A stretch of DNA of 64,000 bases. It comes from Andeanibacterium fulvum. Its GTDB lineage: Bacteria > Pseudomonadota > Alphaproteobacteria > Sphingomonadales > Sphingomonadaceae. The DNA is taken from assembly GCF_037154085.1 (NCBI RefSeq), contig NZ_JBANRM010000001.1, positions 930,001 through 994,000 of the forward strand, in the 5' to 3' direction. Below the pieces are notes generated by a model that saw nothing but the letters and a program-made list of their open reading frames with translations, searched no databases and was not told the DNA's origin. Numbering within the stretch: the stretch's first letter is position 1; each line of letters begins with the position of its first letter. The translations under genes and the position numbers were made by a program. This document shows, in pieces, positions 31,191 through 40,374 of this stretch.

Positions 31191-31757
31191 CTAATTGCGC
31201 AACACGCGCATCTTGAGCAGCTTTGCCGGGTTGCCTGAATAGACGCCCCACGGCTCGGTCTTCCCGAACAGGGCCGCGCGCGCCGCGATCACGCAGCCAT
31301 CCGCCACGACACAGCCGGGGCCAATAAATGCCTCGGCCGCGATCCATGCCCGTTCCCCGATCGTGATCGGCTTGAGCACCAACTGGAAATCGCGGTCGGA
31401 AATGTCGTGCGAACTGGCGCACAGATGGGCGCCCTGCGACACGACCGTATAGGCCCCGATCTCGATCCGGCCCTGATTGTAGCAATTGACCCCCGGCCCC
31501 AGCAGCACGCCCTCGCCCAGCGTAAGATTGGGCGGATACCAGACCCGGGTCGAGCCATAGAGCCGGGCATTGCGCCCCACCTGCGCCCCAAAGGCGCGCA
31601 GCACGAAGCGGCGCCAGCCATGCAGCGGCGGCGGGGTCCAGCGGGCGAGGACAGTCCATGCCACTGCCCAGACTGCACGGAAGACCCGGTTGCCGAGCGA
31701 GAAGCTCGCCCCGCCTTCAAGGGGCTTGGTCTGCCGGGCGTCCAGAGGAGATGACAT
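31191..31757 (-). CDS. WcaF-like polysaccharide O-acetyltransferase
   Basis: A 188-residue left-handed beta-helix acyltransferase. Hexapeptide repeats run through about residues 60-175 (IEIGAYTVVSQGAHLC, ITIGERAWIAAEAFIGPG, VIAARAALFGK). It resembles WcaF, which acetylates fucose in colanic acid; the fucose genes in this locus make that donor-acceptor pair plausible. No membrane helix is evident apart from a hydrophobic N-terminal stretch (VFRAVWAVAWTVLAR). It is the last gene on this side of the polysaccharide locus. Confidence 0.87.
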   Translation of the reverse strand: MSSPLDARQTKPLEGGASFSLGNRVFRAVWAVAWTVLARWTPPPLHGWRRFVLRAFGAQVGRNARLYGSTRVWYPPNLTLGEGVLLGPGVNCYNQGRIEIGAYTVVSQGAHLCASSHDISDRDFQLVLKPITIGERAWIAAEAFIGPGCVVADGCVIAARAALFGKTEPWGVYSGNPAKLLKMRVLRN

Positions 31758-31799
31758 GATTGTTCGGGCGCTTCCTGTCTGTGCGGCGAAGTGTCGCCG

Positions 31800-32894
31800 C
31801 TATGTCCTGCCGGAGAGGATCTGACGATATTCCCCGGCCATGGTCGCGGCAATGTTCGACCAGAGATAGCGGTTGGAATAGGCCGCCGCCGCCATAGACA
31901 TGCGCTGCGCTTCCTCCTCCGGCCGCGCCACTGCATCGCTCATTACTATTTCGAAATCGGAAAAATCCGTCGCCATGCGCAGCGCGATCCCGTCCGAGAA
32001 GAGTTCGGGCAGATTGCAATCGTCGGTCAGCACCGGGATGCAGCCCAGCTGGATCGCCTCCAGCACTGCCATCGGCAGGCCTTCGCTCAACGACGGCAGG
32101 ATGAAATGCCGGGCTTCTCGCAGGGCCTTGTCCTTGGCTTCGCCGAAAAGCGGGCCGGCAAAGTGAATGTTGGGCGCGGCTTCCGCTAGGGCGCGAACTT
32201 CGGCGGTGTAATCGGCATCGCCCCAGCCGGCGATGGTCAGCTGCTCTTGCGCAAGGGCGGGAGCCGCGCGCCAGCTACGCATGAGTTCGAGCACCTGCTT
32301 CTTGGGATGCAGGCGGCCGAGGAAAAGCGTGCCCGCGCGGGCAGCATCGGGTTCGGGCGCGACGGCCTGCTCCACTCCGTTGGGAGCCACGAAAATCCGC
32401 CCCGCCAGCGAGGGCATGAAGGCCAGCACCGCGTCCCGTTCCTTTGCATTGAGTGCGTGGACATGCCCGGTTCGCAACATCGGGCGTTCGAACAGCGCCG
32501 CGTGAACCGATTTCACCGCCGGGCGCCGCGCGAGGATATAGGGCTCCAGCATGCCATGCGGCGAGCAGACGACCTGGATACCCCTTGCCGCAGCCATGCG
32601 GCCATAGATCGACGCGGCGGACCAGATGCCCTGCACATGCAGAATGTCGGGCTTTTCCTGCAGAATGCGGGCGAGCATTTGCGGGGCGAAGCCATAGCCG
32701 GGATTGCCGCTGTGCCGGGGCAGCAACCTCACCTCGCCCCACAGCGCCCGGTCTTCCTCGAAATGCTCGTCCGCCCAACCGATGGCCGAAACCTCGTGCC
32801 CCAGTGCCTGCATTGCCTTGGCCAGCCCGGTGACGGCGAAGAATACCCCACCCGCTGAGCGTGTGAGCGAATGGGTGTAGTGCAGTATCTTCAT
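31800..32894 (-). CDS. Glycosyltransferase family 4-like
   Basis: A 364-residue GT-B glycosyltransferase. The N-terminal domain starts MKILHYTHSLTRSAGGVFFAV, with the Gly-rich loop of family 4; the C-terminal domain has LFLGRLHPKKQVLEL and the E-x7-E nucleotide-sugar motif in PSLSEGLPMAVLEAIQLG. The ATG at 32894 is chosen because it starts the first beta strand; upstream in-frame codons have no such match. Sugar and linkage cannot be predicted. It is followed after 42 bases by the acetyltransferase gene. Confidence 0.88.
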   Translation of the reverse strand: MKILHYTHSLTRSAGGVFFAVTGLAKAMQALGHEVSAIGWADEHFEEDRALWGEVRLLPRHSGNPGYGFAPQMLARILQEKPDILHVQGIWSAASIYGRMAAARGIQVVCSPHGMLEPYILARRPAVKSVHAALFERPMLRTGHVHALNAKERDAVLAFMPSLAGRIFVAPNGVEQAVAPEPDAARAGTLFLGRLHPKKQVLELMRSWRAAPALAQEQLTIAGWGDADYTAEVRALAEAAPNIHFAGPLFGEAKDKALREARHFILPSLSEGLPMAVLEAIQLGCIPVLTDDCNLPELFSDGIALRMATDFSDFEIVMSDAVARPEEEAQRMSMAAAAYSNRYLWSNIAATMAGEYRQILSGRT

Positions 32895-33142
32895 AATTTG
32901 CTGGCACTGCCCTTGTGCGGAAGAACCGGACGGAAACTGGTTTGCCCGCCTGGCAACGAGTTGTGTCGTTTCAAGTTCGAACACGCTCGTCAAGCTCGGC
33001 ATGGCCTGTGCTGCACGGTTGCCCGTGCCAGACTTGCGGCCTGCCGAAAATGCCGGACCATGGCCTTGTTTCGCTTACGCGGCAAAGGCAGTGAACCTTT
33101 CCGGGACCGCACTACGCGGCCCCAGCAAATGGCTGAGGAACG

Positions 33143-34414
33143 ATGGCGCGACAGGGCATGGCGATTGCAGGTCAGGCAAACGCTCCCTTCACTTCGGGGT
33201 CGAAATATCATCGGGTTCTAGCGGCGATGGCCGGCATTGCCGATTGTGCACCGATCTTCGCCTATATCTTCGCGAGCACGCCGCCTGCCTTCGTAGGGGC
33301 CGGCCTGGTCGTGAAGCTGCTTATCGTCGCGCTGCTTCCGTTCCGGCGTCCGGCCTTGAGCAGCGCGAGCTTCGTACTGGTCTTTGCCGCTGTGTCGGCG
33401 ATCAGCCTGATCGCCTCGCCCTATCAGAACAGCGATGCGCCGCTCCAGCTGGCGGCGATGTCGATCAGCCTGCTGCTGAGCGTCTATATCGTCGCCGATC
33501 GCGAGAGGCTGGTTTCCTACGGAAAGGCGTTCGTCGATACCGTCTGCGCCACGAGCCTGCTCTATCTGGCGCTCGCCCTGATCGGAACGATTCCGGTGAA
33601 CGGCCGCGCGCTGTATTTTTCGGAGACCCATCCGAATCTGGGTTCGGAGATCAACGCGATCGCGCTGATGGCAGCCTGCATCTTCTTCCGCGGCAAGGCG
33701 ATTATCTTCAGGGCGCTGATCCTGGTAGCGCCGGTCCTGCTGATGCAGGGGCGCTCGGCCCTGCTGGCGATGCTGATCGCATTGGCGATCACTTTCCTGA
33801 ATGACGGGATGGCATATGCCCGCAGATATCCGGCAGCGATCTTCGGGGCCTTTATCCTGGCCGTCGCTCTGGTGAGCGTGACTGCCATCGGCTTTACCGA
33901 AGAGATCCTGAACGCCGTGTTCCTGCTGGACGATCCCTATCGCGGACAGGGCACCGGGCTGGTCGGGCGGACGGATCGCTGGCAGATGGCCTATGATCTG
34001 TTCATGCAAAGCCCCATCGTCGGGAACGGCTCCGCGATCTACGAAGTCAGGGAGATCGAATCCCCGCACAATTTCTTCCTCTACGGCTTCGCGAATCTCG
34101 GGCTGATGTTCCTCATCGTTCTGGGGCTGATGATCTATCACGGCGTCAGGATGTGGCATCGCGATCGCAGGGCAGCCTCGATCCTGGCGGCAACGCTGGC
34201 GATGCTGATGCTCAATGACCGTTTCTTCAACCTCAACCCCTACCCCTTCGTGTTCTTCGTGCTGCTGCTGGGCTTTTCCGCCCTGCCGCTGGCGCAAGGC
34301 CCCGCTGCCACATTGCGGCAATATGGCCAGACCATTTCGAAAGCCGCCTTTCGCGCGCAGGTCGCGGCCCGGGCGGGCGGGCCCGCGGCGGAAGGCGCGA
34401 CCGGGCACCCCTGA
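33143..34414 (+). CDS. O-antigen polymerase/ligase-like membrane protein
   Basis: A 423-residue protein with about eleven membrane helices, fitting the Wzy/WaaL (O-antigen ligase) group. The large periplasmic loop after about residue 265 contains GTGLVGRTDRWQMAYDLFMQSPIVGNGSA and ESPHNFFLYGFANLGL; the R-x-x-W and SPHN-F pattern is typical for the group. It is most likely the polymerase of this locus, since a Wzx-like flippase is also encoded. The start is ATG at 33143 with GAGGAA upstream. Confidence 0.82.
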   Translation: MARQGMAIAGQANAPFTSGSKYHRVLAAMAGIADCAPIFAYIFASTPPAFVGAGLVVKLLIVALLPFRRPALSSASFVLVFAAVSAISLIASPYQNSDAPLQLAAMSISLLLSVYIVADRERLVSYGKAFVDTVCATSLLYLALALIGTIPVNGRALYFSETHPNLGSEINAIALMAACIFFRGKAIIFRALILVAPVLLMQGRSALLAMLIALAITFLNDGMAYARRYPAAIFGAFILAVALVSVTAIGFTEEILNAVFLLDDPYRGQGTGLVGRTDRWQMAYDLFMQSPIVGNGSAIYEVREIESPHNFFLYGFANLGLMFLIVLGLMIYHGVRMWHRDRRAASILAATLAMLMLNDRFFNLNPYPFVFFVLLLGFSALPLAQGPAATLRQYGQTISKAAFRAQVAARAGGPAAEGATGHP

Positions 34415-34507
34415 TCCCGGCCGAAGCGAGACCATCCACAGACAGCGTTCGGATCGCGGTAATGTTGCTGTGCAACAGGCATCCACTCGATACAAAAAGG
34501 ACAAGCC

Positions 34508-35620
34508 TTGCCTGACCTGCCCCTCCTCTTCGTGTGGGATAATCTCGGCCCCACGCATGACGACCGGCTGCGGGCCGCAGCGGCAGCCGGGTTCGACGTA
34601 ACCGCAATCCAGTTCAGCCACGCCAGCGACACCTATAGCTGGGAAGCGGAAGTGGCGGTCGATTACCGCGTGGTGACGCTGAACGCCGCCGGGGAGCGCC
34701 CGTCCTTCGCCGCGCAGGTCTGGCGGCTGTTCCAGGCGGTACGCAGGCACCCGGCCCGCCACGTCTTCCTGTGCCATTACGGCCTGCCGACCATGACCTG
34801 CGCGATCCTGCTGCGATTGTTCACGGGCAAGCGGCTGTTCGCGATGATGAATTCCAAGTTCGACGATCTGCCCCGCGTGTTGCGACGCGAAGTGGCGAAG
34901 AGCCTGTTCCTGCGCCCCTATCACGGCGCGATGACCTCCAGCCTGCGCTCGCGCGAATATCTGGCGTTCCTGGGGGTGGACCGGGCCAGGATGGTCTTCG
35001 GCTACAACACGATCGACACCAAGCGCCTGCGCGAACATGTCGCCGCGACCCTGCCGCAAGTGCCGCCGTTCGAGCAGCGGGACTTCATCATCGTCGCCCG
35101 CCTCGTGCCCAAGAAGAACATCGCCGCCGCGCTTGAGGCCTTTGCCGAATTCAACCGGCGCTATCCCGGTGCGCGGCGCCTGCGCATCCTGGGCGACGGC
35201 CCGCTGGAAGCGGAACTGCGCGCGCAGGCAGACCGGCTGGGCATCGCGGATCTCGTCGAGTTTGCAGGCTTTCTGCAGACCCGCGAAGTGGGGCAGGCCA
35301 TGGCCTGTTCGCTGGCGCTGATCCTGCCCAGCGTGGAGGAGCAGTTCGGCTTCGTCATCAACGAGGCGCTGGCGCTCGGCCTGCCGGTGATCTGCACCGT
35401 CAATGCCGGGGCCTCCGACATTCTGGTCGACAATCTGGTCAATGGCGTCCTCATCAATCCGCACGATCCGCGAACCATCGCGGCCGGGATGGAACTGATG
35501 CACGCCGATCCCGAAAAGCACGCGCGCATGTCGCAAGCCGCGCTGGCGTCCGCCGACCGGGGGGACACCCAGCTATTCGCAAAGGGCCTGCGCGATCTGG
35601 TCGAGGCAAGGGAAAGCTGA
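34508..35620 (+). CDS. Glycosyltransferase family 4-like
   Basis: A 370-residue GT-B glycosyltransferase. The C-terminal half is typical: FIIVARLVPKKNIAAALEAF, LRILGDGPLEAELRA, and the E-x7-E motif in PSVEEQFGFVINEALALG. The N-terminal domain (LLFVWDNLGPTHDDRL) is less usual. It starts with TTG at 34508, supported by AAGGA ten bases upstream and by the absence of another start near the first strand. The next glycosyltransferase gene begins 4 bases after its stop. Confidence 0.88.
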   Translation: MPDLPLLFVWDNLGPTHDDRLRAAAAAGFDVTAIQFSHASDTYSWEAEVAVDYRVVTLNAAGERPSFAAQVWRLFQAVRRHPARHVFLCHYGLPTMTCAILLRLFTGKRLFAMMNSKFDDLPRVLRREVAKSLFLRPYHGAMTSSLRSREYLAFLGVDRARMVFGYNTIDTKRLREHVAATLPQVPPFEQRDFIIVARLVPKKNIAAALEAFAEFNRRYPGARRLRILGDGPLEAELRAQADRLGIADLVEFAGFLQTREVGQAMACSLALILPSVEEQFGFVINEALALGLPVICTVNAGASDILVDNLVNGVLINPHDPRTIAAGMELMHADPEKHARMSQAALASADRGDTQLFAKGLRDLVEARES

Positions 35621-35624
35621 CTTT

Positions 35625-36863
35625 ATGAACGTTGCGGTCGTGCACCCCGGCACCCAGCACAGCTGGCAGACGGCCTATGCCTTGCAGCAACTCGGCAGGC
35701 TGGAATTCTACGCGACTTCGATCTTCTACCAGCCCGACCGCTGGCCCTATCGGATCGAACGCTATCTGCCCAGATCGCTGGGCGAGCGGCTCGGGCGGGA
35801 GTTCCGGCGCTTCAGCCATGGCGGCCTGAACCCCGATCTCGTGCGGACGAGCGGCGTGTGGGAATGGCTGGAACGCATTGCCCGGCGACAGGGCTATCGC
35901 GATCTGGCCGCGCGGCTCGACCGGATCGGGAACAGGCGCATTGCCGACGATCTGGAACGGATGCTCGGCGGGCCGAAGCCCTTTGCCCTGTGGACCTATG
36001 ACAATGTGGCGGGCAATCTGTTCCCCACCGCGAAGGCCCATGGCCGGGCCTGCATCCTCGACCGCACGATTGGCGACTGGCGCGCCTATAATGAAATCAT
36101 GCAAGCCGTGTTCGAGGACTATCCCGAATTCTTCCCCAAGGCGGATTTCCGCATGGACCAGCAGCGGATCGAGCAGAATCAGGCGGAATACGAACAGGCC
36201 GACGTCATTCTGGCCGGCTCGCCCTTTTCCGCCGAGACCGTTGCCCAGCATGGCGGCGCGGCGATTGCCGGGAAGCTGCGCGTGCTGCCCTATTGCTACG
36301 ACGAATTGCTCTTCGCCGATGCGCCCCCGCGCCCGCCCCGGCCGAAGAACGAACCGCTCCGCTTCCTCTTCGCCGGGCAGGCCGGGGTCCGCAAGGGCGT
36401 CCATCTCGCGCTCAAGGCGATGGAGCGGATCGCGCCGGAGGCTGCCTCGCTCACGATCGTCGGCGATTTGCAGGTGCCCGCGCAGACCTATGCCCGCTAT
36501 GCCGAAAGGGTCACGCATATCCCCACCGTCGCACGGCGGGGCATGGTGGATTTGATGCGCGAGGCCGACGTGCTGATCTTCCCGACCTATTTCGAAGGCG
36601 CCGGGATCGTCCTTTACGAAGCGCTCGCCTCGGGCATGGGCATCATCCAGTCGCGCAATGCCGATATCGCGGTGACGGCGGATACGGGCATCCTGATGCC
36701 AGACATCGCCGAAGAGGCCCTGTACGAGGCGATGATGCAGGCCATCGAAAACCGCGACCTGGTCGAGCAATGGCGAGCCAATGCCCCGGCGGCGGCCCAC
36801 CGATACAGCTTCGCGAATTACCGGGACAATATCGCGAAGCTACTCGGGGATATGCAACTTTAG
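35625..36863 (+). CDS. Glycosyltransferase family 4-like
   Basis: A 412-residue GT-B glycosyltransferase. The start MNVAVVHPGTQHSWQTAYALQQL is followed by a long helical insert (about residues 40-190). FLFAGQAGVRKGVHLALKAM opens the nucleotide-sugar domain, and PTYFEGAGIVLYEALASG holds E-x7-E. It is 4 bases after the previous glycosyltransferase gene and so surely cotranscribed with it. Sugar specificity is unknown. Confidence 0.87.
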   Translation: MNVAVVHPGTQHSWQTAYALQQLGRLEFYATSIFYQPDRWPYRIERYLPRSLGERLGREFRRFSHGGLNPDLVRTSGVWEWLERIARRQGYRDLAARLDRIGNRRIADDLERMLGGPKPFALWTYDNVAGNLFPTAKAHGRACILDRTIGDWRAYNEIMQAVFEDYPEFFPKADFRMDQQRIEQNQAEYEQADVILAGSPFSAETVAQHGGAAIAGKLRVLPYCYDELLFADAPPRPPRPKNEPLRFLFAGQAGVRKGVHLALKAMERIAPEAASLTIVGDLQVPAQTYARYAERVTHIPTVARRGMVDLMREADVLIFPTYFEGAGIVLYEALASGMGIIQSRNADIAVTADTGILMPDIAEEALYEAMMQAIENRDLVEQWRANAPAAAHRYSFANYRDNIAKLLGDMQL

Positions 36864-36881
36864 GTTGGTGCCCGCCTAGCC

Positions 36882-38402
36882 TCAGGCGGCCAGCCCCTCC
36901 ACCGCCTCAAGGAAGCGCGGCGCCAGATAGGAAGCGCGGAAATGCATGCCGGCAGGCGCCGTGGGATGCGTGCCGTCATACGTGGTGTAGAACTTGGAAT
37001 TGCCGGTACCGGCTGCGGCACCGACATAGCCGCCATCGGTCAGCAGATCGCGCCACTTGATATAGGGCACGCCCTTGGCGGCGCAGATGGCCTGCAGATC
37101 CGTATCCAGCGCATAGGCATTGCCGGACGTCAGCGGCCCGCGATTGTTCCACACGCCCACCACCACCACTTCGGCATGCGTCTCGTTGCGGATGCGATCG
37201 AGCATCGCGGCAAAGGCAATGTTGGTGGCTTCGCCCGGCCCATCGTTCTGCGACAGGGGGATGAGGACGATATCCGGATCGCGCGAGATGACATCGAGGG
37301 TCAGCCGCTCGGTCCAGTTGGCGCGGCCGGGCCCCGTATCGAGAATGCCGGTGTCGCCCATGCCCTGCACCCACCAGTCCTCTACCCCCAGCATGTCGGA
37401 AAGATAGGAGGTGAAGCCATATCCCTCCGTAAAGCTGTCCCCCAGCGAGACGATGCGCAGCGGGGAATAGCCGCTCCACGCACGCACCGTGTCGAAGCCG
37501 GTGGCCCAGATGCCGAGAATGCCCGTGACACTGCCGGAACGGTGGCGGATAGTGCGCATCCTGCGCGAGAGGCCCGTGCTGTCGATCACGATCTGGCGAT
37601 AGGCCGCCGCCGCCGTCTGCGTCACATTCGCCACGATCCTGCCGTCGACCCAGATATGATCGCCGAACAGTTGCATGAAGCCGCGAATGGCCGCCAAGGG
37701 GGCATCGGTCTGCCACAGCCACGATCCCTGCCCGCGCGCCAGAGCTGCCCCATCCCAGCTCTGGCTCATGATCGTGCCGACCGTGCCGTTATTGGGGTAG
37801 GCATCGACTTTCACTCCGCCCCTGGCGGCGATCTTCGCATTGTCGGAACAGGCGGCCTGCTGGCTGGTCCCGGCGGGCGCGGCCCCTTCCACGAGATAGA
37901 CCAGCGGCAATTCCTGCCTGCCGACATAGACATAAGTGACGCTGCCATGCGTGCCGCCTGACGGGGCCGAAGGCGCGGCGTCGGCGGCATGGGTAGTGCC
38001 CGCCACTGTCACTTCGAACATCATGCCGCCAGTGGCGAATTGCTGGCCCTTCGCCATCGCCAGATTGTTGGCGAACGGAACCGGGGCGAGCCTGCCCTGC
38101 ACGGCCCAGACCGCCGCGCCATCCGCGATGTAATCGGGATCGGCGAGCGAGAGCATGGCCGAAGCGCCGGAGGCACCCGCCTTTATGCACCGCAGCACCC
38201 AAGCATCCTGCGCCACGAGCGCGCCGTATGCATAGGCCGTGGCAGTCGCCCGCTGGGCAATGCCGGCAACGACGCAGGGAACGAAGCGCGGCACTTCATA
38301 GCGGCCCATCGTGGCGCGCAGACTGTCGGCCAGGCGGCGGCGGCGGGACGCGATGCCCTGCTGGCGGGCACGGCCACGCGAAATCGCGTCGACCGCGATC
38401 AT
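36882..38402 (-). CDS. SGNH/GDSL hydrolase with phage-tail-like N-terminal part
   Basis: A 506-residue protein with two parts. Residues about 305-505 are an SGNH hydrolase: block I IVSLGDSFTEGYG with the nucleophile Ser, block III LSQNDGPG, and block V DGTHPTAP with the Asp-His pair. The first 300 residues are beta-rich and rich in Gly, Ala and Thr, with a basic N-terminus and no signal peptide, like structural or tail-fibre proteins. The start overlaps the stop of the 143-residue gene (ATGA). It may trim acetyl groups of a polysaccharide; whether it is a phage remnant or part of the locus is open. Confidence 0.8.
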   Translation of the reverse strand: MIAVDAISRGRARQQGIASRRRRLADSLRATMGRYEVPRFVPCVVAGIAQRATATAYAYGALVAQDAWVLRCIKAGASGASAMLSLADPDYIADGAAVWAVQGRLAPVPFANNLAMAKGQQFATGGMMFEVTVAGTTHAADAAPSAPSGGTHGSVTYVYVGRQELPLVYLVEGAAPAGTSQQAACSDNAKIAARGGVKVDAYPNNGTVGTIMSQSWDGAALARGQGSWLWQTDAPLAAIRGFMQLFGDHIWVDGRIVANVTQTAAAAYRQIVIDSTGLSRRMRTIRHRSGSVTGILGIWATGFDTVRAWSGYSPLRIVSLGDSFTEGYGFTSYLSDMLGVEDWWVQGMGDTGILDTGPGRANWTERLTLDVISRDPDIVLIPLSQNDGPGEATNIAFAAMLDRIRNETHAEVVVVGVWNNRGPLTSGNAYALDTDLQAICAAKGVPYIKWRDLLTDGGYVGAAAGTGNSKFYTTYDGTHPTAPAGMHFRASYLAPRFLEAVEGLAA

Positions 38403-38830
38403 TGCGACACCCGGTAGGTCAGCGTGCCCGACAGCAGCGACACGTCGAGGAAATAGGTCGCACCGGCCTCGGTCTCTTCGACCACCTGCTCACAGGCATT
38501 GCCGTTGAAGATGCCCCATGGCGCGCCTCCTGCCGTCAATGGCAGCCTGGTGGCACCGCCATCGGGCGAACGTTTGAACGCTGCGCTACCGGTCCAGTTT
38601 CCGGACAGGGAGAGCCAGATCGGCCGCCCCAGACGGGGCGTGAACGGGCCAAGGACCGTACTCGAACTGACCGAGCCTGCCAGTGGCACAACGCCCGAGG
38701 GCGCAGGCGCCAGTTCCATCGGAAGCGGGTGATCGGCGTCGACCGTCACTCCATCTCCGCCGGGCATACCGAAGGCGATGGCCGTGACCGGGAAATACCG
38801 CGCGGGAGCGACGATAGGCAGCTCTGTCAT
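38399..38830 (-). CDS. Beta-rich phage-tail-associated-like protein
   Basis: A 143-residue protein without signal peptide or membrane helix. The C-terminal half alternates polar and hydrophobic residues as in a beta sandwich (PIWLSLSGNWTGSAAFKRS, TYFLDVSLLSGTLTYRVSQ). Similar short proteins with a SGxWTG...SPDGG...LPLT pattern occur next to tail genes of prophages, as far as can be recalled; a search would be needed to confirm. It overlaps the SGNH hydrolase start, so both are coupled. No other phage gene is near. Confidence 0.65.
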   Translation of the reverse strand: MTELPIVAPARYFPVTAIAFGMPGGDGVTVDADHPLPMELAPAPSGVVPLAGSVSSSTVLGPFTPRLGRPIWLSLSGNWTGSAAFKRSPDGGATRLPLTAGGAPWGIFNGNACEQVVEETEAGATYFLDVSLLSGTLTYRVSQ

Positions 38831-38913
38831 GTGAGGAATCCTCCGAAAGCGGCGAAGGGAATCGCCAGAGGGTCACTCAAATAACCATATCGGTTCTTGT
38901 AGGAAAATTGTTT

Positions 38914-40152
38914 TTACCGATTTCGCGCAAAATCGGGAGAATATTCCACCATTGCGCAGAATTGCTCCAGAAGCTCCGCCCGGCTCCAGCGCCGTTCCGC
39001 CGCCTGGCGGGCCGCGAAGCCGAGCCGCTCGCGCCGCTCCGCATCGTCGAGCAGGGCTTCGATCGCCGCGGCAAAGGCGGCTGCCTCGCCCGGCGGCGTC
39101 GAGACACCGCAATCCGCGATCTCGTTGGCGATGCCCGTCCCCGGCGCGGCAGTGGCCACTACGGGGCGCCCCGACGCCATCATGTTGGCGAGTTTGGAAG
39201 GGAGCACCAGATCGGCCGCATCCGCCAGCTGCGGCAGCAGATGGAGCGTCGCCAGCCCCAGCAACTCGCCCAGCCTTTCGCGCGGCTGCAGGTCGAACAG
39301 GCGGATATTCCCCAGGCTCGCGGCCTCGCGCTCCAGCTCCGCGCGATTGGGCCCCTCGCCACAGATAACAAACACCAGATCGCGCCGGTGCCGCAGCAGG
39401 CGGGCGGCCTCCACGATGATCCCGATGCCCTGCTTCTTGGCGATATTGCCCGAATAGAACGCGACGAAGGGCTCGGCGATGTTCCATTCCTGCCGATAGG
39501 GCGACGGCGCTTCCAGTGGGCGGATATGCTCGATCTCGGCCCAGTTGCGGAATTGCGCGATCCTGTCCTCCGGCACGCCCTTGGCCGCCAGCCGGGCGCA
39601 CATTTGCGGGGAAATCGACGTGATCCGGTCCGCCGCCGCCAATTGCCGCGCCTCGAAACCGGCAGCGGTCCTGGCCAGCAGCGACCTGCTGTCCATCAGC
39701 CCGGTGGCGAACGCCGCCTCGACCTCGAAATCCTGGATATGCAGCCACAGCCTGGCCCCCGCGATGCGCGCCGCGACCCGGGCGACCGGGAAGGAAACCA
39801 GCGAGGGCGCGATGGCCAGCACCAGTTCCGGCCGGAAGCGCCGTGCGATCCGCACCGCTTCCGGCAGGGCGGCGGCGGCGAAGCTCGCATGATGGGCGAT
39901 CCGCTTCAGCCCGCCATCGCGCGAAGGCACGTAAAGCGGGCAGCGCGTGATCCGCACCCCGTCTTCCACGCTGCGGTGATAGATCGGCCGGGCAAAGGCC
40001 GGATCGATCTTCCAGTCGGGATAATAGGCTTTGCCGGTCAGCACTTCCACTTCATGCCCGGCCTCGCGCAGGGCACGCGCCGTACCGGCTGTGTAGGGCC
40101 CGATGCCGATAGGCTCCGGGGCGTAATTGATACCGACGATAAGGATGCGCAT
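38914..40152 (-). CDS. WcaI-like colanic-acid-type glycosyltransferase
   Basis: A 412-residue GT-B glycosyltransferase of the WcaI group, which adds fucose in colanic acid synthesis in E. coli. The N-terminus MRILIVGINYAPEPIGIGPYT is characteristic, as are FYSGNIAKKQGI and VICGEGPNRAELE. The usual E-x7-E motif is replaced by LADAADLVLPSKLANMMASGRPVVA, normal for this subgroup. The start at 40152 matches the family; an in-frame codon further upstream does not. GDP-fucose genes in the same locus agree with a fucosyltransferase role. Confidence 0.88.
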   Translation of the reverse strand: MRILIVGINYAPEPIGIGPYTAGTARALREAGHEVEVLTGKAYYPDWKIDPAFARPIYHRSVEDGVRITRCPLYVPSRDGGLKRIAHHASFAAAALPEAVRIARRFRPELVLAIAPSLVSFPVARVAARIAGARLWLHIQDFEVEAAFATGLMDSRSLLARTAAGFEARQLAAADRITSISPQMCARLAAKGVPEDRIAQFRNWAEIEHIRPLEAPSPYRQEWNIAEPFVAFYSGNIAKKQGIGIIVEAARLLRHRRDLVFVICGEGPNRAELEREAASLGNIRLFDLQPRERLGELLGLATLHLLPQLADAADLVLPSKLANMMASGRPVVATAAPGTGIANEIADCGVSTPPGEAAAFAAAIEALLDDAERRERLGFAARQAAERRWSRAELLEQFCAMVEYSPDFARNR

Positions 40153-40374
40153 GCGATTTCGGGGGCCTCGCGAGATTCGTGAGCCAAATGAGCAAACACT
40201 TGGTCTTTGGCCAAGAGCGGATAGTCTCAACCGCCCTATCCCTGCGCCGTTCGGATTGACAAATCGTGACAGTGCAGCGCCTTCGCCGGCATCGGCTTAG
40301 CTCTGCCTTAACCCATTCATGCGCCAAGGGTATCTGCCTTCGTGCAATCTCGAACCGGATTAGGAGCAAGAGCC

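Noticed and set aside
32902..32918. Sigma-54-like promoter TGGCAC-N5-TTG before the glycosyltransferase gene
   Set aside because: The -12 element reads TTGT instead of TTGC, and the orientation does not fit the minus-strand gene; no activator gene is near.
33218..35536. 772-codon open frame opposite to the Wzy-like and glycosyltransferase genes
   Set aside because: Gln/Arg/Asp-rich composition and overlap with two well-supported genes mark it as a shadow frame.
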